From Piscinibacter sp943370595 (lineage in GTDB: Bacteria > Pseudomonadota > Gammaproteobacteria > Burkholderiales > Burkholderiaceae_C), in NCBI GenBank assembly GCA_943370595.1, contig CALRRO020000018.1:40555-104554 (forward strand): a stretch of 64,000 nucleotides of DNA, in the 5' to 3' direction. Shown here one piece after another: positions 41,491 to 49,627 of the stretch (positions are counted from its first letter, which is position 1; each line of letters begins with the position of its first letter). The notes under the pieces were generated by a model. The model ran no database searches. It saw nothing but the letters and a program-made list of their open reading frames with translations, and was not told where the DNA came from. The translations under genes and the position numbers were made by a program.

Positions 41491-42732
41491 ATGAGCCACA
41501 CCCCCGCGAACCCGCGCCGCCGCCGACTCGTCATGGCCGGCACCGCCGTGGCCACTGCCCCGGCACTGTTCAACATCGCCCGCGCGCAGGGCGGGCCGAT
41601 CAAGATCGGCTTCCCGGTGCCGCTGACCGGCGCCTTCAGCGCCGAGGCGCAGGACCAGGTGCGCGCCGCCGAACTGGCGGTGAAGGAATGGAATGCCGCC
41701 GGCGGCCACAAGGGCCAGATGTGCGAGCTGCTTGTGCGCGACGACAAGCTCAACCCCGGCGAAGCCGCCACCCGCACGCTGGAGCTGATCGAGAAGGACA
41801 AGGTCAACTTCGTCGTCGGCTCGCTGTCGGCGGCCACGCAGCTGTCGATCAACGCCGTCACGCGCGAGCGCAAGGTGCTGTTCAACAGCATCAGCCAGAG
41901 CGACGCGATCAACGAGGCCAAGGACTGGAGCCTCTACACCTTCCACGAAGCCCTGAACCCGCACCTGACCGCGGGCGCCGTGGGCCGCTACGCCTTCCCG
42001 AAATTCGGCAAGAAGGTGGTGTATCTCACCGCCGACTACGCCTACGGCCACGAGATGGTGCGCGGCTTCCAGCGCGCCGGCCAGTCGCTCGGTGTGCAGA
42101 CGCTGGCCGACATCCGCCACCCGCTGGGCGCCGCCGACTACTCGGCCTTCCTGCCGCGCATCCAGGCGCTCAAGCCCGACATCCTGGTGCTGTGCAACTT
42201 CGGCCGTGACCTGGTGAACAGCGCCAAGCAGGCCACCGACTTCGGCCTCAAGCAGGGCACCAAGATCATCGCGCCGGTGCTGCTGTTCACCTCGCGGCTG
42301 GCCGGCGGTGCCGATGCCTTCGACGGCATCCTCGGCGGCACCAGCTACTACTGGGGCATGGAAGACAAGATCCCCAGCGCGAAGAAGTTCAACGACGCCT
42401 TCCGCAAGGCCTACAACGGCGCGGTGCCGTCGGACTACGGTGCGCTGGGCTACGCCGGTATCCGCTCGGTGCTGCAGGCCGTGAAAGATGCGGACGCGAC
42501 CGACTCGACGCGCGTATCGATCGCACTGCGCCAGCTGAAGTACGACTGGTACAAGGGCCCGCAGTCGTACCGCAAGTGCGACCACCAGTCGATCCAGTCG
42601 GTGGTCATCGTCGAGAGCAAGAGCAAGGGCATGAAGGACAAGAACGACGTGTTCAACGTGCTGGCCATCGAGGCCGCGGACGAGAAGAACCTGCGGACCT
42701 GCGAGGAGATGGGGCACAAGGTGACGACTTGA
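41491..42732 (+). CDS. Branched-chain-type ABC transporter substrate-binding protein
   Basis: A 413-residue periplasmic binding protein. The N-terminus PRRRRLVMAGTAVATAPALF is twin-arginine-like with a probable cleavage after ARA. GPIKIGFPVPLTGAFSAEAQ starts the mature LivK/UrtA-type fold. It captures a solute for the LivHMGF-type importer whose genes follow after 448 bp. Given the cluster, the ligand is more likely an aromatic acid than leucine; this is inference. Confidence 0.92.
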   Translation: MSHTPANPRRRRLVMAGTAVATAPALFNIARAQGGPIKIGFPVPLTGAFSAEAQDQVRAAELAVKEWNAAGGHKGQMCELLVRDDKLNPGEAATRTLELIEKDKVNFVVGSLSAATQLSINAVTRERKVLFNSISQSDAINEAKDWSLYTFHEALNPHLTAGAVGRYAFPKFGKKVVYLTADYAYGHEMVRGFQRAGQSLGVQTLADIRHPLGAADYSAFLPRIQALKPDILVLCNFGRDLVNSAKQATDFGLKQGTKIIAPVLLFTSRLAGGADAFDGILGGTSYYWGMEDKIPSAKKFNDAFRKAYNGAVPSDYGALGYAGIRSVLQAVKDADATDSTRVSIALRQLKYDWYKGPQSYRKCDHQSIQSVVIVESKSKGMKDKNDVFNVLAIEAADEKNLRTCEEMGHKVTT

Positions 42733-43180
42733 GGCTGTCGTTCATGCAGCGATCGGTGCGAGGCCTGGGCGCGCGCGGGCGACTGCGGGCGTGCGACGCT
42801 CGGCGGTCTGCGCTGCGCGCAGACTCCCTGCGGTGCTCACGCGCGTGGCCGCCCGCGCACACCCAGGCCAGACCACGAGAGAGGTTCGCGAGACACGCCA
42901 TCGGTTCAGCGCGGCAGGCGCTGTGCCGCTCGGCGCCCGTGGGTGGCGGCGAGCAGCGCAGGGTCGGGGGCGGCGCGCGCAGCGCGCTTCGTGAACTGAC
43001 TTGCGGCCGCTTGTCTGAGCGGAGCGACCGCAGGTCGCGCAGCGAGTTGGGCCGCACGCCCCTGGGCCGAGCAGCGCAGCGGAGTCGGCCCGTCGGGCCG
43101 ACCGCCACCGTCGGGCGCCGGGCGGCACAGCGCCTGCCGCGCCGCGCCACCAACGTCCCTGTTGCGCAAGGGCCAACAGC
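42733..43180. repeat. Intergenic inverted-repeat element inside the importer operon
   Basis: No gene is supported in these 448 bp between the binding protein and permease genes. Two nested inverted repeats are visible. GGCCTGGGCGCGCGCGGGCG at 42762-42781 pairs with 42850-42869 (18 of 20). GCGGCAGGCGCTGTGCCGC at 42911-42929 pairs perfectly with 43122-43140, extending to about 45 bp on each side with few mismatches. An additional hairpin GTCGGCCC-GTC-GGGCCGAC lies at 43084-43102. The inner text resembles mosaic intergenic elements I recall from Comamonadaceae. Confidence 0.65.
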
Positions 43181-44065
43181 ATGAGCGAAATCACCCCCTC
43201 CCTGCTCGCCCTGCAACTGGTGACGGGGATCGCGCTGGGCGCCGTCTATGCGCTGCTGGCCATCGGCCTCAGCCTCATCTTCGGCATGCTCACTGTGGTG
43301 AACTTCGCCCATGGCGCGTTCTTCATGGTCGGCGCCTTCATCGGCCTGTACTTCCTCGGCCTGACCGGCAACTTCTGGTTCAGCCTGGTGCTGACACCGC
43401 TGGTGGTGGGCGCGATCGGCCTGGTCACCGAGCGCTTCCTGGTGCGGCCGCTGTACGGCCGCGGCATCGACTACCCGCTGCTGCTGACATTCGGCCTCTC
43501 CTGGGTGCTGATCGAGGCGATGCGGGTGATGTTCGGCATCGAAGGCATCCCCTCTTCGACGCCGCCCGAACTGCGCGGTGCGGTCGACCTCGGCATCGGC
43601 TTCTTCCCCAAGTACCGCCTGTTCCTCATCTTCGCCACCGCGGTTATCGTGCTGGCGCTGTGGCTGTTCCTCGAGAAGACACGCTACGGCCTGATCGTGC
43701 GCGCGGGCTCGCGCGACGGCGAGATCTGCAAGGTGCTGGGCATCGACATCGCTCGCGTCTGGCTGGTCGTGTTCGGCATCGGCACCGGCATCGCCGGGCT
43801 GTCGGGCGTGCTCGCTGCGCCGACGCGCGCCGTCAATCCGGAGATGGGCATCCACGTGCTGGCCGAGAGCTTCGTCGTCACGGTGGTCGGCGGCATGGGC
43901 TCGCTGCCGGGTGCGGTGCTCGCCGGGCTGCTGGTGGGCATCGTGTTCTCGCTGACCTCGCTGTTCGCCCCCGAGCTGGCAGAGCTGTCGATCTTCGTGC
44001 TGATGGCCGTGGTGCTGCTGATCCGCCCGCAGGGCTTCTTCGGCAAGAAGGGGCTGATGTCGTGA
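43181..44065 (+). CDS. Branched-chain-type ABC transporter permease (LivH-like)
   Basis: A 294-residue membrane protein of eight or so segments. VYALLAIGLSLIFGMLTVVNFAHG and the later GGMGSLPGAVLAGLLVG are LivH signatures. It forms the translocation path with the LivM-like protein. It begins after the repeat-rich gap, and its stop overlaps the GTG start of the next gene by 4 bp. Confidence 0.94.
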   Translation: MSEITPSLLALQLVTGIALGAVYALLAIGLSLIFGMLTVVNFAHGAFFMVGAFIGLYFLGLTGNFWFSLVLTPLVVGAIGLVTERFLVRPLYGRGIDYPLLLTFGLSWVLIEAMRVMFGIEGIPSSTPPELRGAVDLGIGFFPKYRLFLIFATAVIVLALWLFLEKTRYGLIVRAGSRDGEICKVLGIDIARVWLVVFGIGTGIAGLSGVLAAPTRAVNPEMGIHVLAESFVVTVVGGMGSLPGAVLAGLLVGIVFSLTSLFAPELAELSIFVLMAVVLLIRPQGFFGKKGLMS

Positions 44066-45012
44066 GCGGCCTGATCGATCTCGTGCGCCGGCACCGCGTC
44101 GCGGCGGTGCTGCTGTTCCTGCTGGTCTTCCCGTTGCTGATGCCGTACCACGCGCTGGCCATCAACATCCTGCTGTTCGGGCTGTTCGCGGTCGGCTTCA
44201 ACCTGCTGTTCGGCTACACCGGGCTGCTCTCGTTCGGACATGCGGCCTTCCTCGGCGTGGGCAGCTACCTGACCGGCATCGCCATGGTGCACGGCGGCTG
44301 GCCCTGGTGGCTGGCGGTGGTCGCCGGTGTGGTGGCAGCCGGCGTGGCCGGGCTGGTGATCGGCTTCCTGGCCATCCGCACACGCGGCATCTACTTCTCG
44401 ATGGTGACGCTGGCGCTCGGCCAGATCGTCTACTACGCCTTCTACAAGGCCGAGCGCTGGACCGGCGGCGAGAACGGCCTGCGCGGCATCCAGGTGCCGG
44501 AGATCCATCTCGGGCCCTTCGTGCTGGACTTCATCAACCCGGTCACCAAGTACTACGTGATCCTCGCCTTCGTCGCGGTGGCGCTGTGGTTCGTCTCGCG
44601 CATCCTCGCCTCGCCGTTCGGCGCGGTGATCGAGGCGGTGCGCGAGAACGACCGCCGCGCCGCCGCCTGCGGCTACGACGTGGCGCGCACCAAGCTGCTG
44701 GTGTTCGTGCTGTCGGCGCTGATCTGCGGCCTGGCCGGCGCCCTGCGCGCGCTGCACCTGTCGGTGGTGCCGATCGACTCGCTGCACTACCTGCTGTCGG
44801 GCCAGGCGGTGATGATGTGCCTGCTCGGCGGCATGGGCACCTTCTTCGGCCCCTTCGTCGGCGCTGCGGTGTTCCTGACGCTGGAAGACGTGGCCACCGT
44901 CTTCACCAAGCACTGGATGGCCATCGTCGGTGCCGTGTTCATGGTCTTCGTGCTGTTCTTCCCGGCGGGCATCTGGGGCACGATCGTGCGCAGGCTGGAG
45001 CGCCCGTCATGA
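44062..45012 (+). CDS. Branched-chain-type ABC transporter permease (LivM-like)
   Basis: A 316-residue permease starting at GTG 44062. NLLFGYTGLLSFGHAAFLGVG and the AIRTRGIYFSMVTLALGQI segment are LivM signatures, and VREND-RRAAACGYDVARTK is the coupling loop. It pairs with the LivH-like protein. The stop overlaps the ATPase start by ATGA. Confidence 0.94.
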   Translation: MSGLIDLVRRHRVAAVLLFLLVFPLLMPYHALAINILLFGLFAVGFNLLFGYTGLLSFGHAAFLGVGSYLTGIAMVHGGWPWWLAVVAGVVAAGVAGLVIGFLAIRTRGIYFSMVTLALGQIVYYAFYKAERWTGGENGLRGIQVPEIHLGPFVLDFINPVTKYYVILAFVAVALWFVSRILASPFGAVIEAVRENDRRAAACGYDVARTKLLVFVLSALICGLAGALRALHLSVVPIDSLHYLLSGQAVMMCLLGGMGTFFGPFVGAAVFLTLEDVATVFTKHWMAIVGAVFMVFVLFFPAGIWGTIVRRLERPS

Positions 45013-45755
45013 CGGACGTGCCGATCATCGAAGTCGAAGGCGTCAGCATGCGCTTCGGCAAGTTCGTCGCGCTGAACAACGTCTCGACGAAGTTCGAAGC
45101 CGGCAAGCTCAGCGCCATCATCGGGCCGAACGGCGCCGGCAAGAGCACCTTCTTCAACGTCGTCAGCGGCGCCTTCCCGCCGTCCAGCGGGCGGCTGAAG
45201 TTCCAGGGCCGCGACATCACCGGCCTGGCGCAGCACGAGTTCGCGCGCAACGGTATCGCCAAGAGCTTCCAGATCACCAACGTGTTCAAGCAGCTCACAG
45301 CGCACGAGAACGTGCGCGTGGCCGCGCAGATGCGCAGCAGCCGCTACCAGTTGCTGACGCCGCGCGCCAAGATGAAGGCGCTGATCGACCGCGCCCACGA
45401 GCTGCTGGCGCGCGTCGGCCTCGCCCACCTGGCCGACCGCCCCGCGGCCGACCTCGCGCACGGCCAGCAGCGCGCGCTGGAGGTGGCGATGGCGCTGGCC
45501 GCCGAGCCGGTGCTGCTGCTGATGGACGAGCCCACCGCCGGCATGTCGCCGGAAGAGACCAAGGTGATGATGGACCTGATCGTCGCGCTTGCCGCGGAGC
45601 GTTCGGTCATCCTCGTCGAGCACAAGATGAAGCTGGTGATGGGCATCTGCGAGCGCTTGCTGGTGCTGCATCACGGCGAGTTCCTCGCCGAGGGCACGCC
45701 GGACGAGATCCGCGCCAACGCCGACGTGCGGCGCGTGTACCTGGGGCAGGGCTGA
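45009..45755 (+). CDS. Branched-chain-type ABC transporter ATPase (LivG-like)
   Basis: A 248-residue ATPase. Walker A GPNGAGKST is near residue 38, the signature-loop region reads LAHGQQRALEVAMAL (LSHGQQR type, as in LivG), Walker B LLLMDEPTAGMSP, and H-loop VEHKM. It couples ATP hydrolysis to uptake through the two permeases. It starts within the previous stop codon. Confidence 0.95.
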   Translation: MTDVPIIEVEGVSMRFGKFVALNNVSTKFEAGKLSAIIGPNGAGKSTFFNVVSGAFPPSSGRLKFQGRDITGLAQHEFARNGIAKSFQITNVFKQLTAHENVRVAAQMRSSRYQLLTPRAKMKALIDRAHELLARVGLAHLADRPAADLAHGQQRALEVAMALAAEPVLLLMDEPTAGMSPEETKVMMDLIVALAAERSVILVEHKMKLVMGICERLLVLHHGEFLAEGTPDEIRANADVRRVYLGQG

Positions 45756-45757
45756 GC

Positions 45758-46471
45758 ATGGGCGCGATGCTGGAAGTGAACGGACTCGACGCCTGGTACG
45801 ACCGCAGCCACGTCGTGCAGGGCCTGAGCTTCGAGGTCAAGGCCGGCGAGATCGTCACGCTGATGGGCCGCAACGGCGCGGGCAAGACCTCGACGCTGAA
45901 GGCCATCATGGGCCTGCTGGCCAAGCGCGGCGGCAGCGTGCGCTTCGACGGGCAGGAGATCCTCACGCTGCCAGCGCATGCGCGTTACCACCGCGGCCTG
46001 GCCTACGTGCCGGAAGAGCGCCGCATCGTGCCGGGCCTCAGCGTGCTGGAGAACCTGCGCCTCGGGCTGATCGCCGGCCGCGACAGGCGCCTCGAGAAGG
46101 AACGCATCGACACCATCGCGAAGACCTTCCCGCGCCTGGCCGAGCGCATGGACCAGGAAGGCACCTCGATGTCCGGCGGCGAGCAGCAGATGCTGGCCAT
46201 CGCCCGCGCGATGATGAGCAAGCCGCGCATGATCCTGCTCGACGAGCCCTCCGAAGGCATCATGCCGCTGCTGGTGCACGAGATGTTCCTGCTGTTCGAG
46301 CAGCTCAAGCGCGAGGGCACCACCATCCTGCTGGTCGAGCAGAACGTCGAGCGCGCGCTCGGCATCTCGGACCGTGCCTACATCCTCGACCAGGGGCAGA
46401 TCGCGCACCACGGTGAGGCATCCGCACTGCTCGCCGACCGCGAGATCCAGGAGCGCTACTGCGCGGTGTAG
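45758..46471 (+). CDS. Branched-chain-type ABC transporter ATPase (LivF-like)
   Basis: A 237-residue ATPase. Walker A GRNGAGKTST, signature SMSGGEQQMLAIARAM, Walker B MILLDEPSEGIMP and VEQNVERAL are LivF-type. It completes the importer. Two bases separate it from the LivG-like gene, and a terminator-like hairpin lies about 40 bp downstream. Confidence 0.95.
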   Translation: MGAMLEVNGLDAWYDRSHVVQGLSFEVKAGEIVTLMGRNGAGKTSTLKAIMGLLAKRGGSVRFDGQEILTLPAHARYHRGLAYVPEERRIVPGLSVLENLRLGLIAGRDRRLEKERIDTIAKTFPRLAERMDQEGTSMSGGEQQMLAIARAMMSKPRMILLDEPSEGIMPLLVHEMFLLFEQLKREGTTILLVEQNVERALGISDRAYILDQGQIAHHGEASALLADREIQERYCAV

Positions 46472-46511
46472 CCGCGTGACGTCGGAGCGAGACACCGGCC
46501 GCGTGACTTGA

Positions 46512-46538
46512 ACCACGGGCTCCGCGTGGTATTTGTTT
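46512..46538 (+). terminator. Candidate intrinsic terminator after the importer genes
   Basis: ACCACG (46512-46517) and CGTGGT (46525-46530) form a stem with a GC-rich loop, followed by ATTTGTTT (46531-46538). The stem is short, so termination would be modest. Placement just after the LivF-like stop fits the end of the importer operon. Confidence 0.5.
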
Positions 46539-46598
46539 CGGGGGTGGCACGCTGCGTGTAACTGCCCCATGCTCATGTCCACCTTCCGAGGTGATGAC

Positions 46599-47048
46599 GT
46601 GAACCCCTTCGCCGCGCTCGACCAACAACCCGCCCACCTGCTGCCCGCGCAGCTGCTGTTGATGGGTCTGTTTCTGACCTCTTACGTTGCAGCGGTCACC
46701 CGCCTGCTGGGGCCGCGCGGGCGCTGGCGCAGTGCCGGCATCGCGCTGCTGTCTGCCGTCGGCCTGGGTGTCATCTTCACGCCGTGGACGCTCGGCGCCC
46801 TGCTGCTGGCCTGCAGCGTCGGTGCCACGGGCCTGTTCATCGGCCTGAGCTGGGCGCTCAGCCGGATGCTGGGGGTGCACAACCGTGCGCCGGCCCTGCA
46901 GCCCGACCCTGAGGCCGAGGCCGAGACTGCTGCCGTCACGCGCCCGGCTCCGTCGCCTGCCGTGCTGCAGCCTCTGCCGGAACCGGCGCGCATGAACAAC
47001 GGCCCGGGCCGCTTCGGCCCGCCGACCGCGCCGGCACCGCTGACCTGA
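46599..47048 (+). CDS. Small two-helix membrane protein, unknown
   Basis: A 149-residue protein started at GTG 46599 because GAGGTGAT lies at a good distance. Two hydrophobic segments (about 17-38 and 45-90, the second long) are followed by a Pro/Glu/Ala-rich tail of about 50 residues ending GPGRFGPPTAPAPLT. No domain was recognised. Longer in-frame ATG starts at 46569 or 46533 are possible but less well supported. Confidence 0.6.
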   Translation: MNPFAALDQQPAHLLPAQLLLMGLFLTSYVAAVTRLLGPRGRWRSAGIALLSAVGLGVIFTPWTLGALLLACSVGATGLFIGLSWALSRMLGVHNRAPALQPDPEAEAETAAVTRPAPSPAVLQPLPEPARMNNGPGRFGPPTAPAPLT

Positions 47049-47087
47049 ACGCGGCGTCGACGCTCGCGCTGCGCCGCGTGCGGCGCG

Positions 47088-47288
47088 TCAGGCGAAGGTG
47101 TTGACCTGCGTGCCCAGGGTGCCGGACGTGGCCAGCGCCGGTTGCGGCAGCGAGGCGATGAGCTGGGCGGCCGACGCGGCCTGCGCGTCCATGGCCTTCT
47201 TCAGCACCAGCGTGGAGGCTGCGGACTGCACCGTGCCGGCCTGAGCGGACGAAGCGCTCGAAGCGGCGGCGGAAACGACTGCATTCAT
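47088..47288 (-). CDS. YjfB-family putative motility protein
   Basis: A 66-residue protein with the YjfB pattern: STLVLKKAMDAQAASAAQLI then SLPQPALATSGTLGTQVNTFA. The family is small and linked by annotation to motility, without a known mechanism. AGGGATACGCC precedes the ATG. It is divergent from the GGDEF gene. Confidence 0.82.
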   Translation of the reverse strand: MNAVVSAAASSASSAQAGTVQSAASTLVLKKAMDAQAASAAQLIASLPQPALATSGTLGTQVNTFA

Positions 47289-47372
47289 GGCGTATCCCTG
47301 GTTCCGGGGTGACGGTTCGTCGTTATCGGCCGCTCGCCGCCATCCTGTAGGGCCGCTCGCGATAATCCCCGC

Positions 47373-49205
47373 ATGCCGAGCCCGCGACCACCCTCCTCCG
47401 CCCCGCTGCGCCAGGCACGGCGCGCCTGGACGCTGCTGCACGTCGACTCGCCGCAGGCGCGCCGGCTGGCCGAGGCGGCGATCGCTGCGGCGCAGCGCGG
47501 CAGCGACGCGGCCGCGGAAGGCTGGGGCCGGGTCACGCTGGGCTACCACCTGCTGTATTTCGGCACCGTGGCCGAGGCCACGCGCGAGCTCAAGCGGGCG
47601 CTGCGCTGCTTCGCGCAGGGCGGCGACCGCGCCGGCCACCTGCTGACCAGCGCCGCGCTGGCCCGCGCGATGTGGCGCGAAGGCCGCGCGCGCGAGGCGC
47701 TGGCCGCCACGCTGCCGCTGCGCGACGAGGGCGTGCGTGTGCTGCGCCACGACCAGCGCGGCGTGCTGCTCAACACCATCGCCGGCTGCTACTCGGCGCT
47801 GGGCGATTCGTCGCAGGCCTTCGCGCACATGTTCGAGGCGCTGCGCGACGCCGGCCCGAAGCGCGGCCACGGCTTCGACACCGTGCTCCACTGCAATCTC
47901 TCGCACGAACTGCTGCAGATCGGCGACTACGAACATGCGCTGCAGCATGTCGACCAGGGCCTGGCCGGCTGCGCGCAGCTGAAGAACGCGCGGCTGCTGG
48001 GCATCCTGATGATCAACCGCGTGCTCTGCCTGACCGAGCTGGGCCGCGCCGGCGAGGCCATGCCGGACGTGGCCGCGGTGCTGGCCATGCCCACCGACGC
48101 CAGCGGCCGCGGCAGCATCGAGCCGGCGTTCGAGACCCTGGCCATCGCCGCGCTGCGAGCCGGCCACACCGCGCTGGGCGCCGAGCTGGTCGAGCGTGCG
48201 CAGGCGCTGGGCCCCTCGCCGCTGGCCGACGAACGCATCGAGCGCATCACCGCGGGCGGCCTGCTGGCCCTCGCCGAGGGCGATGCGGAACGCGCCGTCC
48301 GCGTGCTGTGCGAAGGGCAGGCCGAGGCGGCGCGTGACGACGTCGATGGCCTGTCGGTGCGCATCCGCGCGCAGTTCTTCGGCGTGCTCAGCGAAGCGCA
48401 CGAGGCCTGCGGTCACAGTGCACCGGCGCTCGCCGCGCTGCGCCAGTGGCAGCAGTTGCACCGGGCGCAGTCGCAGCTGGCCTCGCGGGCACGCTACCAG
48501 GCGGCGACGCTGCAGACCGAACTGCTGCGCCTGCAGCACCGGCTCGACGAGAACGACGCGCGGGCGCGCCACACCGAACGGGCACGCGCAGAGCTGGCGG
48601 CGATCAACGCGCAGCTGTCGCGCAAGGTCGACGAGGTTCAGGCGCTGCAGGCCGCACTGCGCGATCAGGCGGTGCACGACCCGCTGACCGGGCTGTTCAA
48701 CCGGCGCCATCTCAACGACACGCTGCCGACACTGTTCGCGCTCGGCCGGCGCGAGGACCAGCCGCTGGCGCTGGTGATCATCGACCTCGACCACTTCAAG
48801 CGCATCAACGACGCGCACGGGCATGCGGTGGGCGACCGGCTGCTGGCCGCCTTCGGTGCGCTGCTGGTCGACCACGGCCGCCGCAGCGACGTGGCCTGCC
48901 GCTACGGCGGCGAGGAGTTCTGCCTGCTGATGCCGCGCACCAGCGCCGACGGCGCACGGCGCAAGGTGCAGGCCCTGCTGCGCCGCTGGCGCGCGATGCG
49001 CTTCGAGCTCGACGACGACACGCTCGAGGGCCTGAGCTTCTCGGCCGGCGTGGCCGACACCCGCATCGCCCCGGCCTCGCCCGACGCGCTGCTCAAGGCG
49101 GCCGACGACGAACTGCTCGCTGCCAAGCGCGACGGCCGCAACCGCGTCGGCGTGGCCGCGGCACGGCACGCCCACACCGAACTGCGCGAAGGGAGCCTGC
49201 AATGA
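47373..49205 (+). CDS. TPR-GGDEF diguanylate cyclase
   Basis: A 610-residue protein. Residues 1-390 are Ala/Leu-rich helical repeats resembling TPRs. A coiled coil at about 390-435 links to a GGDEF domain (about 440-600) with DPLTGLFNRRHLND and active site RYGGEEF. The inhibitory I-site RRSD lies five residues before GGEEF. It should make cyclic-di-GMP and be product-inhibited. No membrane segment is seen, so it is cytosolic. Its stop overlaps the following gene by ATGA. Confidence 0.93.
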   Translation: MPSPRPPSSAPLRQARRAWTLLHVDSPQARRLAEAAIAAAQRGSDAAAEGWGRVTLGYHLLYFGTVAEATRELKRALRCFAQGGDRAGHLLTSAALARAMWREGRAREALAATLPLRDEGVRVLRHDQRGVLLNTIAGCYSALGDSSQAFAHMFEALRDAGPKRGHGFDTVLHCNLSHELLQIGDYEHALQHVDQGLAGCAQLKNARLLGILMINRVLCLTELGRAGEAMPDVAAVLAMPTDASGRGSIEPAFETLAIAALRAGHTALGAELVERAQALGPSPLADERIERITAGGLLALAEGDAERAVRVLCEGQAEAARDDVDGLSVRIRAQFFGVLSEAHEACGHSAPALAALRQWQQLHRAQSQLASRARYQAATLQTELLRLQHRLDENDARARHTERARAELAAINAQLSRKVDEVQALQAALRDQAVHDPLTGLFNRRHLNDTLPTLFALGRREDQPLALVIIDLDHFKRINDAHGHAVGDRLLAAFGALLVDHGRRSDVACRYGGEEFCLLMPRTSADGARRKVQALLRRWRAMRFELDDDTLEGLSFSAGVADTRIAPASPDALLKAADDELLAAKRDGRNRVGVAAARHAHTELREGSLQ

Positions 49206-49582
49206 GAACCTGGATGGCGGCGATGATCGCCGTGGGCAGCCTCGGCTGCATGCCGCTCAACGAAGGCCATGCGCAGTCGCCAGCGGGCGCGAACCCGCCG
49301 GAGGCCACGATGGCGGCCATGCGCGCCGACGCCGCCGTGCGCGCCGGCGTGGCTGCCGATCAGGTGAAGATCGAATCGTCGCGGGCCGTCAACTGGCCCG
49401 ATTCATCGCTCGGCTGTCCGTTGCCAGGGCTGAGCTATCCGCAGGTCATCGTGCCCGGCTGGCACGTGCGCCTGCGCGCCGGCGACAAGCTGATCGACTA
49501 CCACCTCGGCCGACGCGGCAACTGGCAGCGCTGCCCGCCGGACCGCGCGCAACCGCCACTGCCCGCAGACCCGGCCAGCTGA
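49202..49582 (+). CDS. Small secreted protein, possible lipoprotein
   Basis: A 126-residue protein. The signal sequence MRTWMAAMIAVGSLGCMPLN ends near a Cys, a weak lipobox. The mature part has WPDSSLGCPLPGLSYPQV and DYHLGRRGNWQRCPP, a pattern seen in small secreted Burkholderiales and cyanobacterial proteins of unknown function; the two Cys may pair. It is translationally coupled to the GGDEF gene. Confidence 0.7.
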   Translation: MRTWMAAMIAVGSLGCMPLNEGHAQSPAGANPPEATMAAMRADAAVRAGVAADQVKIESSRAVNWPDSSLGCPLPGLSYPQVIVPGWHVRLRAGDKLIDYHLGRRGNWQRCPPDRAQPPLPADPAS

Positions 49583-49595
49583 GGCGCGGCGCGGC

Positions 49596-49619
49596 GCCGG
49601 GGCTCCTTCGAGCCCCGGC
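49596..49619. terminator. Bidirectional hairpin terminator
   Basis: GCCGGGGCTC (49596-49605), loop CTTC, then GAGCCCCGGC (49610-49619) is a perfect 10-bp stem. It sits between the convergent secreted-protein gene (ends 49582) and porin gene (ends 49628) and could end both transcripts. A long T-run is lacking on either side. Confidence 0.6.
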
Positions 49620-49627
49620 CGTCACGC

